A stretch of DNA of 64,000 bases from positions 1 through 64,000 of the forward strand of contig NZ_KB893079.1 of assembly GCF_000373985.1 (NCBI RefSeq), read 5' to 3'. The first letter of the stretch is position 1. Every line of letters begins with the position of its first letter. A program made the translations under genes and the position numbers. Under the pieces are notes generated by a model. The model was not told the DNA's origin and did no database searches. It worked only from the letters and a program-made list of their open reading frames with translations. This stretch comes from Desulfobacter curvatus DSM 3379. GTDB taxonomy: Bacteria > Desulfobacterota > Desulfobacteria > Desulfobacterales > Desulfobacteraceae. Below are positions 24,877 to 34,793 of this stretch, in pieces.

Positions 24877-25095
24877 ATGGAATTACGATTAGACCGGTTA
24901 ATGGAAGAAGAGAATATCAAAGAAGACTCAATGGACATTCCGGACTGCTTTGGAGAGTTTGATAAAAACTGCCGGCTCTGTTTTAATTATTGCGCGATAT
25001 CCATAAAATGCTGCGTTATGCAGTCCCGCCACCCCAAAATTGATATCTTGGAAAAACTTTTGATTTACAATGATTACGCCGTAAAACCCAACTGA
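24877..25095 (+). CDS. Small Cys-rich protein
   Basis: 72 residues from the ATG at 24877 (a TTG four codons earlier is possible). The core DCFGEFDKNCRLCFNYCAIS followed by KCC holds six Cys in about 25 residues, spaced like a small metal-binding or disulfide knuckle; similar CFGxyD-plus-Cys motifs occur in short proteins of many bacteria. The rest is charged and helical. It lies between hflX and the convergent dnaA-like gene, with four bases between stops. Function unknown; it could bind zinc or iron-sulfur. Confidence 0.6.
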   Translation: MELRLDRLMEEENIKEDSMDIPDCFGEFDKNCRLCFNYCAISIKCCVMQSRHPKIDILEKLLIYNDYAVKPN

Positions 25096-25099
25096 TTAA

Positions 25100-26512
25100 T
25101 TAAAAGCGGCCTGATTCAAGCTTGTTGGTCAAATACTGGACCTGCTCGTAGCGTTGACCTTTTTGCTTTAATTCCTTTTCAACGGCATTGACGGAATAGA
25201 TGGCTGTTGCATGGTACCGTTTAAAACTGGCTCCAATTTGCTTTATGGGCTGATCGGTATACTTCTTTGATAGAAACATTGCCACCTGGCGGGGTTTAAC
25301 AATGCGTTGTTTTCTGGATTTAGACAGAAGTTCTTGTTCAGACACATCAAACGCTTCACAGACCAGTTTTTTGATCAAGTCAATGGTTATGCGTTTTTGT
25401 GTTCCATTCATTTTTTCAAGCACACTCCTGGCAAGCTCAATGTCAATGTTCCGTTTCATCAACTGTCCCCTGGTAACAACGCTTAACATAGCACTTTCAA
25501 GCTGGCGGACATCATTACACGCTTCCTGGGCAATATATTCGGTCACAGGTGTGGGCAAAACACACTGAATGGCCTTGGATTTCTTATTTAAAATTTTTAC
25601 CCGGGTGCCGAAATCAGGTGCCTTGATCTCCGTGACAACCCCCATATTCAGCCTGGATTTCAGGTTTTCATTTAATTTGGGGATCTCATCAGGCCGTTCA
25701 CAGCCTGAAAAAATAATCTTCTTGTCTGCATCAATCAGATAGTCCAGAGTCATGGCAAGCTCCTTCTGCGTTGCAGACTTTCCCGTCAAAAAATGGACAT
25801 CTTCCAGGATCAGCACATCACATTTAAGACGGTATTTTTCCTTGAACTGATCAATACTATTATTTCTCAAGGAATAGATCATTTCATTGGTAAAATCTTC
25901 GGCCGTGACATAAAAAACCCGCTGGCCCCCATCGTGCGCGAGCATATGGTGGCCCACGGCCTGGGACAGATGGCTTTTACCAAGACCTGTCTTGCCCAAA
26001 AGAAAAAGCACCCCGGTCCCGTTAAGTTTGCCTTGGGCCAGATATAAAGATGCTGTATATGCAAAGCTCGAATTATCCCCCACCACAAAATCATCAAATG
26101 TGAAATTTTTTTTCAACATGCGCCCGCAATTGAATGCCGGTGTCATGCCGGGAAGCTGGGGATGAAATTCGGGAGGAACACCGTCAGCCACCGGAATGAC
26201 GGGCAGCACTCCGGGTGTTTTTTGTGTCCGGCCTTTTTGAGTCTGGCCGGTGCCTGATTTTGATTTACCTGATTTTTTTTGGCAGACCTTGAATTCAATG
26301 CGGGCTTTTTTGCCTAAACGCAAAAAACCTTCTTCAAAATAGCCCAGATAGTTCTCTTTGAGCCGTTTGACATAGAAGTCATTGGGCACTGACAAGACAA
26401 TAGTTTCAGCATCGTGGGCGGATAATCTTACAGGTTCGATCCACATTCGATAGCAATGGTCTGGAACTAATTCTTTAATATGAGATTTGACTTCTTTGAT
26501 AAATGAATCCAT
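25100..26512 (-). CDS. dnaA: DnaA-family replication initiator, divergent
   Basis: 470 residues from the ATG at 26512. Domain I (about 1-80; WIEPVRLSAHDAETIVLSVP) is recognisable. A Lys/Gly/Thr-rich linker follows (about 90-125). Domain III has NFTFDDFVVGDNSSFAYTAS, Walker A LLGKTGLGKSHL and Walker B LILEDVHFLTGK. Domain IV ends in the DNA-binding helix IGASFKRYHATAIYSVNAVE. The canonical DnaA signature GRDHTTV is replaced by KRYHATAI, and Walker B has LEDVHFL instead of the usual IDDIQFL, so box recognition may differ from the standard TTATCCACA. No dnaN, gyrB or rpmH lies nearby, so this may be a second DnaA. The upstream region is AT-rich. Confidence 0.85.
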   Translation of the reverse strand: MDSFIKEVKSHIKELVPDHCYRMWIEPVRLSAHDAETIVLSVPNDFYVKRLKENYLGYFEEGFLRLGKKARIEFKVCQKKSGKSKSGTGQTQKGRTQKTPGVLPVIPVADGVPPEFHPQLPGMTPAFNCGRMLKKNFTFDDFVVGDNSSFAYTASLYLAQGKLNGTGVLFLLGKTGLGKSHLSQAVGHHMLAHDGGQRVFYVTAEDFTNEMIYSLRNNSIDQFKEKYRLKCDVLILEDVHFLTGKSATQKELAMTLDYLIDADKKIIFSGCERPDEIPKLNENLKSRLNMGVVTEIKAPDFGTRVKILNKKSKAIQCVLPTPVTEYIAQEACNDVRQLESAMLSVVTRGQLMKRNIDIELARSVLEKMNGTQKRITIDLIKKLVCEAFDVSEQELLSKSRKQRIVKPRQVAMFLSKKYTDQPIKQIGASFKRYHATAIYSVNAVEKELKQKGQRYEQVQYLTNKLESGRF

Positions 26513-27005
26513 TAAACAATACACAGCCTTCCAGACAATACTAAGCAAAGTAAAGCGGCTTAAGAGGTTTGATATTAACAGTGGTTATAGTGAGTTTAGT
26601 ATGTTGAAGTCCCTTTTATGCGAATCTGATTTTCTGGTCAAATGGAATAACGATAGTTAGGTCCCAGTTAGAATAACGTGTGGTATATTTTTTCAATAAC
26701 TTGTTTTTACAGGGTATTTTTTGTGAAACAAACAAAATTCTTTCTGATTACAATGGGTTCGACAAATCCCTATTTTCAAAAGGTATTTTTTTAAAAACAA
26801 AATATTCGCAAAGAATGTAAAAAAAAAATCCTCCGGTTTTTAACGATTTTCTTTGAATTCCTCCGAATTAAACAAAATTCTAAAAAAACGATCAATCCTA
26901 AAATTTATAAGGGTTTCACAAATTCGTCCCTAAATTTTATTTACACCCAGTTTAGTCAATAGTATATATTTAGCTTTAACATATAAACGAAAGCAATCTC
27001 TAATC
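26513..27005. other. AT-rich intergenic region beside the dnaA-like gene
   Basis: About 490 bases between the divergent dnaA-like and pdxA genes, very AT-rich from about 26690 on. Repeated short motifs are visible: ACAAAATTCT near 26730 and 26873, TCCTCCGGTTT and TCCTCCGAATT near 26830-26866, and several A/T runs. No canonical DnaA box (TTATCCACA) was found. It could be a replication origin or simply two promoter regions; I cannot decide by eye. Confidence 0.35.
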
Positions 27006-28040
27006 ATGAAAAACCATTCACACCGGCCGCTTCTTGGCATAACCATGGGAGATCCTACAGGTATTGGCCCTGAAATTATTATAAAAAGCCTTACCGACCC
27101 TGAAATTATAAATTTATGCACGCCTGTTCTTTTAGGAGATGCCGAAATACTCAAAAAGGCAGATGTAAATTCGGTTGCGCTACATGAGTTAGTCATGACA
27201 GACGATTTGAATTACGATTTCTCTAATTGTCCCAAGGGGTTTCTGGTTTGCCTTTCCAGCCTGAACCCGGATGTCACTAAGCTTGGGGGCCCCACCCCGG
27301 AGACCGGAAGCGCCATGGAAACCTATATCAATACCGGGGTGGATCTTGCCCTGTCCGGTGCCATTGATGCCCTGGTCACAGCACCCATTACCAAAACTGG
27401 CCTGAAACTGGCCGGATCATCCTTTCACGGTCATACTGAATTAATTGCACATAAAACAGGCACGGACAATTTTGCCATGATGATGGCAGGACCGCGCCTA
27501 AAAGTGGTTTTAACGACCATTCATATTCCTTTGTCCCAGGTACCGGCGCAACTAACCACTCATGAAATAACAAGAATCATCAATCTGACCCGGGACACAT
27601 TGATCACAAGATTCGGCATCAAAACCCCCAGACTTGCCGTGGCAGGCCTCAATCCCCATGCAGGCGAACAGGGTATGTTCGGCAACGAAGAAGCGGATAT
27701 CATTTTACCGGCAGTGATAAAGGCACAAAAAGAAGGGGTTGATATTACCGGACCTTTACCCCCGGACACCGTATTTTTCCACGCTGTTGAAGGGCGGTTT
27801 GACAGCGTAATCTGCATGTACCATGACCAGGGACTGATCCCTTTCAAGCTGGTACATTTCAGGGACGGGGTGAACACCACCATCGGTCTTCCCATTATAC
27901 GCACATCCGTGGACCACGGTACCGCCTATGACATTGCCTGGACAGGAAAAGCAGACCCCTCAAGCATGAAAGAGGCCATTAAAATGGCAGCTCTCCAGGC
28001 GGTTAATCAAAAAAGGCATGGCAATCGTAATGGCAATTGA
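27006..28040 (+). CDS. pdxA: 4-hydroxythreonine-4-phosphate dehydrogenase
   Basis: 344 residues. It oxidises 4-phosphohydroxy-L-threonine in DXP-dependent pyridoxal phosphate synthesis. LLGITMGDPTGIGPEII opens the protein. The metal-binding His residues lie in FHGHTELIAH, GLNPHAGEQGMFG and CMYHDQGLIPFK, and the end has HGTAYDIAWTGKADPSS. It overlaps the uvrA start by about 11 bases. Confidence 0.96.
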   Translation: MKNHSHRPLLGITMGDPTGIGPEIIIKSLTDPEIINLCTPVLLGDAEILKKADVNSVALHELVMTDDLNYDFSNCPKGFLVCLSSLNPDVTKLGGPTPETGSAMETYINTGVDLALSGAIDALVTAPITKTGLKLAGSSFHGHTELIAHKTGTDNFAMMMAGPRLKVVLTTIHIPLSQVPAQLTTHEITRIINLTRDTLITRFGIKTPRLAVAGLNPHAGEQGMFGNEEADIILPAVIKAQKEGVDITGPLPPDTVFFHAVEGRFDSVICMYHDQGLIPFKLVHFRDGVNTTIGLPIIRTSVDHGTAYDIAWTGKADPSSMKEAIKMAALQAVNQKRHGNRNGN

Positions 28041-30870
28041 TCACATCATAATTAAAGGTGCCAGAACCCATAATCTGAAAAATATTGATGTCAGCATCCC
28101 CAAAAACAGCCTGACCGTGGTCACCGGACTGTCAGGTTCAGGCAAGTCCACCCTGGCCTTTGACACCCTTTATGCCGAAGGCCAGAGACGCTATGTGGAA
28201 TCTTTATCCACCTATGCCCGCCAATTTTTAGGCCAGATGGACAAACCGGATGTGGATGCCATAGAAGGACTGTCTCCCGCCATTGCCATTGAACAAAAAA
28301 CCGCCTCCCACAACCCGAGATCCACGGTGGGGACCGTCACGGAAATCTATGATTACCTGCGGCTTCTTTTTGCCAGGGCCGGCAGCCCCCACTGCCATAT
28401 CTGCGGCAAACCCATCTCATCTTCATCCATAGACCAGATCATACAAGGCATTCTTTCTCCATTGCCGGACAAAGCAAAGAAAATAATGGTGCTGGCCCCT
28501 GTGGTATCAAACAAAAAAGGCGGGCACGAAAAACTTATCCATCACCTGAAAAAAGAAGGATTTGCCCGAATTAAAATTGACGGGCATGTCTGCTTGATTG
28601 AAGAGGCACCAAAGCTTGATAAAAAAAAAGCGCATTCCATAGATGTTGTGGTGGATCGGCTGATTTTAAAACAAGGGATCGAACAACGGCTAACCGATTC
28701 CGTTGAAACCGCATTGAATCTTGCCCAAGGACAGGTGATCATTGACAATCTGGACCTAAAAACACAGACCCTTTTCAGTGAAACCGCCACCTGTCACACC
28801 TGCGGTATCTCTTATCCACAATTTAATCCGGCAAGCTTTTCCTTTAATTCCCCCCAGGGTGCATGCCCCCATTGTGACGGCCTAGGCCATTTAAGGGAGT
28901 TTCACCCTGGAAAAATTATTCCAAACCATCATTTGTCCCTGCGCCAGGGGGCAGTCCTGCCCTGGGCCGGAAAGGATTCCGTTCGTCATATGGAATTTTT
29001 AGATGCCCTGGTGACCCATTATAATCAAGATATCTACACCCCTTTTGAAAACCTTTCCGCAGACTTTCAGCGGGTTATTCTCTTTGGTTCCGGCACCCAT
29101 AAAATCCCCTTTTATGTTGAACAGGCCGGCAAAAAAATCGTCTATGAAAAACCTTTTGAAGGTGTAATTGAGCAGCTTGCCCGCCGTTTCAGGGATACAA
29201 AATCAGCATCTGTCAGACAAGACCTCGGCAAATACATGGGCCATAACGTCTGTTCCAAGTGTAACGGCTCCCGCCTGAATCCCGGTGCTTCGGCAGTACA
29301 GGTGGCGGATACAACCATCCAGCAGATCACGGCCATGTCCGTCAAGGGGGCAGCTCATTTTATAAACACACTTCATTTGACCGGCAGGGAAAAGGCTGTG
29401 TCTAAATCCATTCTTGCAGAACTGTCCCAACGGCTCTCCTTTCTGGAAGATGTGGGCCTTGACTATCTGACGCTTGACCGGTCCGCAGCAACCCTTTCGG
29501 GTGGAGAAAGCCAGCGTATCCGGCTGGCAACCCAGATCGGTTCCAAACTTTCAGGGGTCCTTTATGTGCTTGATGAACCCAGCATCGGTCTTCACCAGCG
29601 GGACAATGCCCGCCTGCTCAGTACGCTGATGCACTTAAAAAGTCTGGGCAATACCGTGCTGGTGGTGGAGCATGATGAAGAAACCATGCGCTCTGCAGAT
29701 CACATTGTTGATGTGGGTCCAAAGGCAGGTGTTAACGGCGGACAGGTGATGTTTTCAGGCCCGCCCGAAGAGCTGCTCAAGGCAACTTGTCTCACCGGAC
29801 AGTATTTGTCCGGAAAACGAAATATTCCTGTACCGGAAACCCGACGTATCGGAATCAAAAAGTTTTTAACCGTGCAAAAGGCAAGTGAAAACAACCTGAA
29901 GAATATTGATGTCTCCTTTCCTTTAGGGTGTTTAACCTGTGTCACAGGCGTATCCGGATCAGGCAAATCGACCCTGGTTCTGTCAACCCTTTACCAGGCC
30001 CTTGCAAGCGCAATTAACAGATCCGAAAAACCTGTGGGAAAACATGCAGCCATCTCAGGTATGGAATACATCGACAGGGTTATCCACATTGACCAGTCCC
30101 CCATCGGTAAAACCCCGAGATCCAATCCAGGCACCTACACAGGGGTTCTCACCCATATCAGGGAATTGTTTGCACAGACACCCGAGGCAAAGGCCCGGGG
30201 GTACAAAGGCGGGCGGTTCAGTTTTAACATCAAGGGCGGCAGGTGCGAATCCTGCAAAGGGGACGGCATCGTCAAAATTGAAATGCATTTTCTGCCTGAT
30301 GTTTATGTGACCTGTGATGTGTGCAAAGGCAAGCAATTCAACAAAGAAACCCTTGAAATAAAGTACAAAGGAAAAAACATCGCCCAGGTCCTGGATATGA
30401 CTGTCAATCAGGCCCTTGCATTTTTCGGAAATATATCATCCATTCGCCACACCCTTGCCACGCTGGTGGAAACAGGGTTGGGCTATATCAAGCTGGGCCA
30501 GGCAGCCACAACCCTGTCCGGCGGGGAAGCCCAACGCATAAAAATTGCCAAGGAACTGTCCAAGAAAAGTACGGGAAAGACCATTTACATTCTGGATGAA
30601 CCCACCACAGGCCTGCATACAGATGATATCAAAAGGCTATTGGCTGTGCTGGACAGACTTGTGCGTGCAGGCAACACCGTGGTGGTCATTGAACACCACC
30701 TCGATGTCATTAAATGTGCGGATTATGTGATTGATCTTGGCCCGGAAGGCGGAGACCAGGGCGGGCAGATCATTGCCCGGGGCACCCCGGAACAAGTGGC
30801 CTGTTCACCATTGTCCCATACGGGTTTTTACCTGAAGCGGGTTTTATCAAATCAACATTCGTCACAATAG
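28030..30870 (+). CDS. uvrA: Excinuclease ABC subunit A
   Basis: 946 residues. The damage-recognition ATPase of nucleotide excision repair. It has two ABC modules: Walker A GLSGSGKST near the start and GVSGSGKST past residue 630; signatures LSGGESQRI and LSGGEAQRI; zinc modules CHICGKP with CHTCG/CPHCDGLG and CESCKGDG/CDVCKGKQ. The start is either ATG 28030 or ATG 28018; I chose 28030 because homology begins at AIDHIIIKGARTHNLKNI. Translation is probably coupled to pdxA. Confidence 0.97.
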   Translation: MAIDHIIIKGARTHNLKNIDVSIPKNSLTVVTGLSGSGKSTLAFDTLYAEGQRRYVESLSTYARQFLGQMDKPDVDAIEGLSPAIAIEQKTASHNPRSTVGTVTEIYDYLRLLFARAGSPHCHICGKPISSSSIDQIIQGILSPLPDKAKKIMVLAPVVSNKKGGHEKLIHHLKKEGFARIKIDGHVCLIEEAPKLDKKKAHSIDVVVDRLILKQGIEQRLTDSVETALNLAQGQVIIDNLDLKTQTLFSETATCHTCGISYPQFNPASFSFNSPQGACPHCDGLGHLREFHPGKIIPNHHLSLRQGAVLPWAGKDSVRHMEFLDALVTHYNQDIYTPFENLSADFQRVILFGSGTHKIPFYVEQAGKKIVYEKPFEGVIEQLARRFRDTKSASVRQDLGKYMGHNVCSKCNGSRLNPGASAVQVADTTIQQITAMSVKGAAHFINTLHLTGREKAVSKSILAELSQRLSFLEDVGLDYLTLDRSAATLSGGESQRIRLATQIGSKLSGVLYVLDEPSIGLHQRDNARLLSTLMHLKSLGNTVLVVEHDEETMRSADHIVDVGPKAGVNGGQVMFSGPPEELLKATCLTGQYLSGKRNIPVPETRRIGIKKFLTVQKASENNLKNIDVSFPLGCLTCVTGVSGSGKSTLVLSTLYQALASAINRSEKPVGKHAAISGMEYIDRVIHIDQSPIGKTPRSNPGTYTGVLTHIRELFAQTPEAKARGYKGGRFSFNIKGGRCESCKGDGIVKIEMHFLPDVYVTCDVCKGKQFNKETLEIKYKGKNIAQVLDMTVNQALAFFGNISSIRHTLATLVETGLGYIKLGQAATTLSGGEAQRIKIAKELSKKSTGKTIYILDEPTTGLHTDDIKRLLAVLDRLVRAGNTVVVIEHHLDVIKCADYVIDLGPEGGDQGGQIIARGTPEQVACSPLSHTGFYLKRVLSNQHSSQ

Positions 30871-31409
30871 TTTTCCACAATACAGGACCCGTCCACCAAG
30901 CAGGCAAACGCGATCTTTTCTGCCTGAGCGCGCCGTTTGGCGGACACCGTTTCAAATTCATCCGGTAGTGTTTTTATTATTTGATGATCAGGCCCGGGAA
31001 TGGCAGACATCCCCTCCCCTTCGACCTTGCCTGTTTTTCCTGAAATCAGTTCGGCATCCTGGCCATTGGTGACTACCACAAAAGGGATCTGGTAATCAAA
31101 GATCAGCCGAGACAATGCCAGAGTGGGCAGACGCCGGGTCACAAGGGAGCCCGGGGCATAATTGATCATCATGACCGCGCGCTGATTCATGTAAACCAGA
31201 AAATCGGCATTTACAACCGAACTGCGTTCACCGGTGTGGATGGTTATTTCCCGCCCCGCCTCAATATCTGATTTATCAAACCCAAGCCCGTTTACCAGAT
31301 GCCGGGCAATTTGCTGGCGGTACCGTTCATCGTGGGTGTCCGTAATGGTTTTGCCACTTAAAAAATCAACAAGCTCACCCAGAATCAAGTGATGGGAATT
31401 TTCACTCAT
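30852..31409 (-). CDS. Stand-alone HSDR_N-type (restriction-like) domain protein, probably inactive
   Basis: 185 residues resembling the N-terminal nuclease-fold domain of type I restriction R subunits, found alone in many genomes: DERYRQQIARHLVNGLGFDK, EITIHTGERSSVVNADFLVY, FVVVTNGQDAELI. In active members an ExK pair follows the Asp strand; here the strand reads AVMMINYAPG, with neither Glu nor Lys, so cleavage is unlikely. No hsdM or hsdS is nearby. The C-terminus ends CIVENYCDEC. It converges on uvrA and overlaps its end by about 19 bases. Role unknown. Confidence 0.75.
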   Translation of the reverse strand: MSENSHHLILGELVDFLSGKTITDTHDERYRQQIARHLVNGLGFDKSDIEAGREITIHTGERSSVVNADFLVYMNQRAVMMINYAPGSLVTRRLPTLALSRLIFDYQIPFVVVTNGQDAELISGKTGKVEGEGMSAIPGPDHQIIKTLPDEFETVSAKRRAQAEKIAFACLVDGSCIVENYCDEC

Positions 31410-31502
31410 AGCGTCCCCCTTAATTTTAATTAAGATATTGACCTTATATGCAGAAAAACATTATGAATGCCATAAAAATTTTATAAAAAGGGTGTATCAG
31501 TC

Positions 31503-32420
31503 ATGCTGGATTTTCTTCCCTCCCCGGTTAAGGGGGCGCTTTCATTTACCGGATATTTAATAAACACCATTTGTTTGACTGTGCCTTTGATTTTAACATC
31601 TATTTTAAAATTTATCATACCCTTTAAAGGGATGATTGTATGGCTGGACAAATTCCTTATCTGGATTGCAACCCTTTGGATCAGCATCAACGGCATAAAT
31701 TGTGATTTGTTCAACAAAATAGACTGGCAGGTGAACGGGTTGACCCGGTTGAAAAAAAAGGACTGGTATCTTGTCATATCCAACCACCAGTCCTGGGTGG
31801 ACATCCTGGTGCTGCAAAAAATTTTTAACCGCAAAATCCCCATGCTGAAATTTTTTTTAAAAAAAGAGCTGATCTGGGTCCCTTTTCTGGGCCTTGCCTG
31901 GTGGGCCCTGGATTTTCCGTTTATGAAACGGTATTCAAAAAAATTTCTTGAGGCCCATCCCCACCTGAAAGGCAAAGATCTCGAACGTACACGCAAGGCG
32001 TGTGAAAAATTCAAGCACACCCCGGTGTCGGTGATGAATTTCGTGGAGGGCACCCGGTTTACCCCGGAAAAACATGAACGCCAAAACTCGCCCTTTGACC
32101 GGCTCCTTTTGCCCCGGGCCGGCGGTATTGCCTTTGTGTTGGGCTCCATGGGCGAATACCTTCACAATATTGTTAATGTTGCCATTGCCTATCCGGGCGG
32201 AGTGCCGACCTTCTGGGATTACATTTCAGGCAAAACAAAACGGATTATTGTGGACGTTGATGTATTCCCTGTAAGCAAACAAATGATCGGTGATTACTTT
32301 AATAATGACGGGTACAAGCAACAATTCTGTGATTGGCTCAATCAAATCTGGCAAGAAAAGGACAAAAAAATAGAAGAACTGCTTCTTTGCGAACCAGCGG
32401 ACAGTAGGCCATCCATCTGA
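31503..32420 (+). CDS. Acyltransferase of the YihG/LPLAT (PlsC-like) family
   Basis: 305 residues. Hydrophobic N-terminus with two membrane-like segments, then the acyltransferase motifs: NHQSWVD (HX4D), FLKKELIWVPFLGLAWWALD, FPFMKRYS, and FVEGTRFTPEKH followed by LLLPRAGGIAF. This pattern fits the YihG/LCLAT group, which acylates glycerophospholipids at the inner membrane. The C-terminus carries a charged tail after GYKQQFCDWLNQIWQEK. Neighbouring genes do not narrow its substrate. Confidence 0.88.
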   Translation: MLDFLPSPVKGALSFTGYLINTICLTVPLILTSILKFIIPFKGMIVWLDKFLIWIATLWISINGINCDLFNKIDWQVNGLTRLKKKDWYLVISNHQSWVDILVLQKIFNRKIPMLKFFLKKELIWVPFLGLAWWALDFPFMKRYSKKFLEAHPHLKGKDLERTRKACEKFKHTPVSVMNFVEGTRFTPEKHERQNSPFDRLLLPRAGGIAFVLGSMGEYLHNIVNVAIAYPGGVPTFWDYISGKTKRIIVDVDVFPVSKQMIGDYFNNDGYKQQFCDWLNQIWQEKDKKIEELLLCEPADSRPSI

Positions 32421-32633
32421 AATGAATAAACAACATTTGCAGGATGTGGTGTTCGGATAAAAGATGATGGCTGGCACAACAAGACTATAGCTAGAATGTT
32501 TACGTGCGTTGACCCTGATGTGTGGGGGCGGCGTGCAACAAAAAGGGATCTTGGATGTCTAACATCCAAAGGAAATCATCGCCAGGGGATCTAAACAATC
32601 CGGCAACACAGATGAACAACTCAGGGCGCGCGA

Positions 32634-34793
32634 TCAAAGATCGTCCACCTGCATCTGGTAAAATATCTGGGAGTCTTCCCCATCATCGGATTTAACAGGC
32701 CGTTCGGTGATCCGGACATGGTAAAGATCAGTCTTTGGCACGAATGTGCTGTGCAGCCCCATAATAACAGTGCCGGAGACGATCTCATCAACCACTACCA
32801 CCCGGGCTTTTCCGGGGATATGCTCTGACCAGCGGATCAGATTTTTTTTCTCATCTTCCAGAGCCTTTTTTAACACCGCAGGTTCGAAAATCTGCTGGTC
32901 TATTTTTGCGGCCTGTTTTACAAAGTCTTTAATTTTTTTTGCACATGTCTGTATTTTGGTTTCTGAAACCGTTAGATTTTTTTTAAGTCCCGTCAAACGA
33001 CTACCCAAAGATTCCCGGTCACCCCAAGGCAGGTCCGACCGGGAATCTATTTCCCGGTATTCAGCCAGTAGCCGATCCCTGACCCGCTCCAGTTCGCTCA
33101 TCTGCTTTTTAAGACCAAAAGCCTGACTGCGAACGGCATTCTTTTTCTTGCCAAAGTTCAGGATTTCTTCGTCCAACCGCATTGTACCGGCACTGTTTTT
33201 TTCAAGTTCCCGGGCGGTAAACGCATCATGCCCGACCCTGATCCTGGAAGGGCCGGATGTTCCGGAACTCACACGCTGGGCCATGAATCCCATTTTAGCG
33301 GACACCCGGCTTGAAACCACCATACCAGTGATAATGGAACAAGCCCCGGAGCATTCAATTTTTGAATCCACAATCTCTTTTTTAACAAACACATCACCCA
33401 TACAGACAATTTCGCTATTGCTGATGGATTGGGCATACACATTTCCCCGGGCGTACACCCGGGCGTCATTGATGCCACGGGCAATGGTCAAATCTCCGTC
33501 GGCTTCCACAATGCTGTTGGATATTTCCTGTGCGGAAACATCAGCACCGCAAACCTTGGCCCCGGCTTTTATGCTTCCGGTGACACGTATGTTGCAGCCA
33601 ACGTCAACAGGCCCGGTCTCTTTCTCGATATCCCCGTTAATGTCGGATTCTTCATTGACAACAATCAACCCGGCCAGGGTGATCCTGGGGGCCCCACGGA
33701 CCGTGGCCAACACTTTTTTACCGTCCTCGGACAGCTCTGCGCCGACGCCGGCACGAAAGGGATCATCCGCTTGTTTCATTGCCGAAACGGCATTGCCGAA
33801 GACATCTTTGCCGGGCTGGGGGGTGCTCCCCGCAATTTTTTCAGCCAGCACCGTGCCTTTTTCCACCGACGGTCTTGGGCCCCAGTGTTTAAAATCAATA
33901 TTGCCGGAATCATCCATGCCACCGGTTCTCAGATAATCCGTATTAAAAAAAAACTCAATTTTGGTATCTTTACCCGGGGACGGCTCTATCCCCTGGGCCA
34001 CATTGAAAAGTACCGAATCCGCAATGGGGGATTTGATAAAGGCCTCTATCCGGTCATCCGCTGCCAGACCAAAAACAACGCCTTTTTCCGCCAGGGCCGT
34101 TCTAATGACCACGGCCGGGATATCCGGATCCATGTCACAGAGTTTTGATAAAAATGCACAGAGATGATCGCAGGAGACCTGGAGCAAAATGCCACCGCAG
34201 ATCTGTGTCACCTGTTCCAGCCGGTCAAGGACCAGGCCATTATCGGATTGCAGGGTTTCCCCCGTGATATTATTTGCAGGTGCGGGATGCGCTTCATGGC
34301 CGAGCATCAGACCGTCCGCCACGGGTTTTGGTGGTGACAACGGTTTGTCAGCCAAATCGGGCGGCTTGCAGGACCGGTTTTGAAGTTTGAGTATTTCATC
34401 CCGCTGTTTTATGGTGATCATACCTGCTTCCACCATCACATCACCAATACGCCTGGGCTTTTGTCCTTTTTTAAACTGCTCTTTTTGTTCCTCCAAGGCC
34501 AAATCCAGGACGCTTTTATTCACAACCTTCCTGGCCAGCGCAATGGCACCGAACTGATATTCCTGCTGGTGGATGGAAACGGCCTTGACTGCCATCGTCA
34601 ACCGGTGAATATTCTGGGATGAAATTAAATTTTCGGCAAGGAAATATGCCTTAAGCTTTTCTTCGACATCATTGTCCCCTGTGCATTGGGCAAGGGCCTT
34701 TTGCAACTGTTCTTCACTGATGAATTCGTTTTTAACAGCCAGGATTCCAATCAGCGGCGCAGTCTTCCCTTGTTTTGACCCATCGTCTGCCAT
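32634..34793 (-). CDS. DUF342/FapA-type polymer-forming protein
   Basis: 719 residues. The N-terminal 150 residues form a helical region with repeated EEQLQKAL-like and QRDEILKLQ elements, as in the N-domain of type II secretion/pilus ATPases. The DUF342 region follows (about 200-560), containing FGNAVSAM, GAPRITLAGLIVVNEESDING, GPVDVGCNIRVTGSIKAGAK and successive short beta repeats, as in bactofilin-like right-handed helices. The C-terminus is a coiled coil (KKQMSELERVRDRLLAEY). DUF342 proteins of this kind are linked to flagellar or envelope regulation. No flagellar genes are near. Function unproven. Confidence 0.8.
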   Translation of the reverse strand: MADDGSKQGKTAPLIGILAVKNEFISEEQLQKALAQCTGDNDVEEKLKAYFLAENLISSQNIHRLTMAVKAVSIHQQEYQFGAIALARKVVNKSVLDLALEEQKEQFKKGQKPRRIGDVMVEAGMITIKQRDEILKLQNRSCKPPDLADKPLSPPKPVADGLMLGHEAHPAPANNITGETLQSDNGLVLDRLEQVTQICGGILLQVSCDHLCAFLSKLCDMDPDIPAVVIRTALAEKGVVFGLAADDRIEAFIKSPIADSVLFNVAQGIEPSPGKDTKIEFFFNTDYLRTGGMDDSGNIDFKHWGPRPSVEKGTVLAEKIAGSTPQPGKDVFGNAVSAMKQADDPFRAGVGAELSEDGKKVLATVRGAPRITLAGLIVVNEESDINGDIEKETGPVDVGCNIRVTGSIKAGAKVCGADVSAQEISNSIVEADGDLTIARGINDARVYARGNVYAQSISNSEIVCMGDVFVKKEIVDSKIECSGACSIITGMVVSSRVSAKMGFMAQRVSSGTSGPSRIRVGHDAFTARELEKNSAGTMRLDEEILNFGKKKNAVRSQAFGLKKQMSELERVRDRLLAEYREIDSRSDLPWGDRESLGSRLTGLKKNLTVSETKIQTCAKKIKDFVKQAAKIDQQIFEPAVLKKALEDEKKNLIRWSEHIPGKARVVVVDEIVSGTVIMGLHSTFVPKTDLYHVRITERPVKSDDGEDSQIFYQMQVDDL

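Noticed and set aside
8430..30090. Perfect DnaA-box-like TTATCCACA sequences near 8435 (reverse), 28811 and 30078
   Set aside because: All lie inside coding sequence (trpF and uvrA), isolated and unclustered; chance occurrence is likely.
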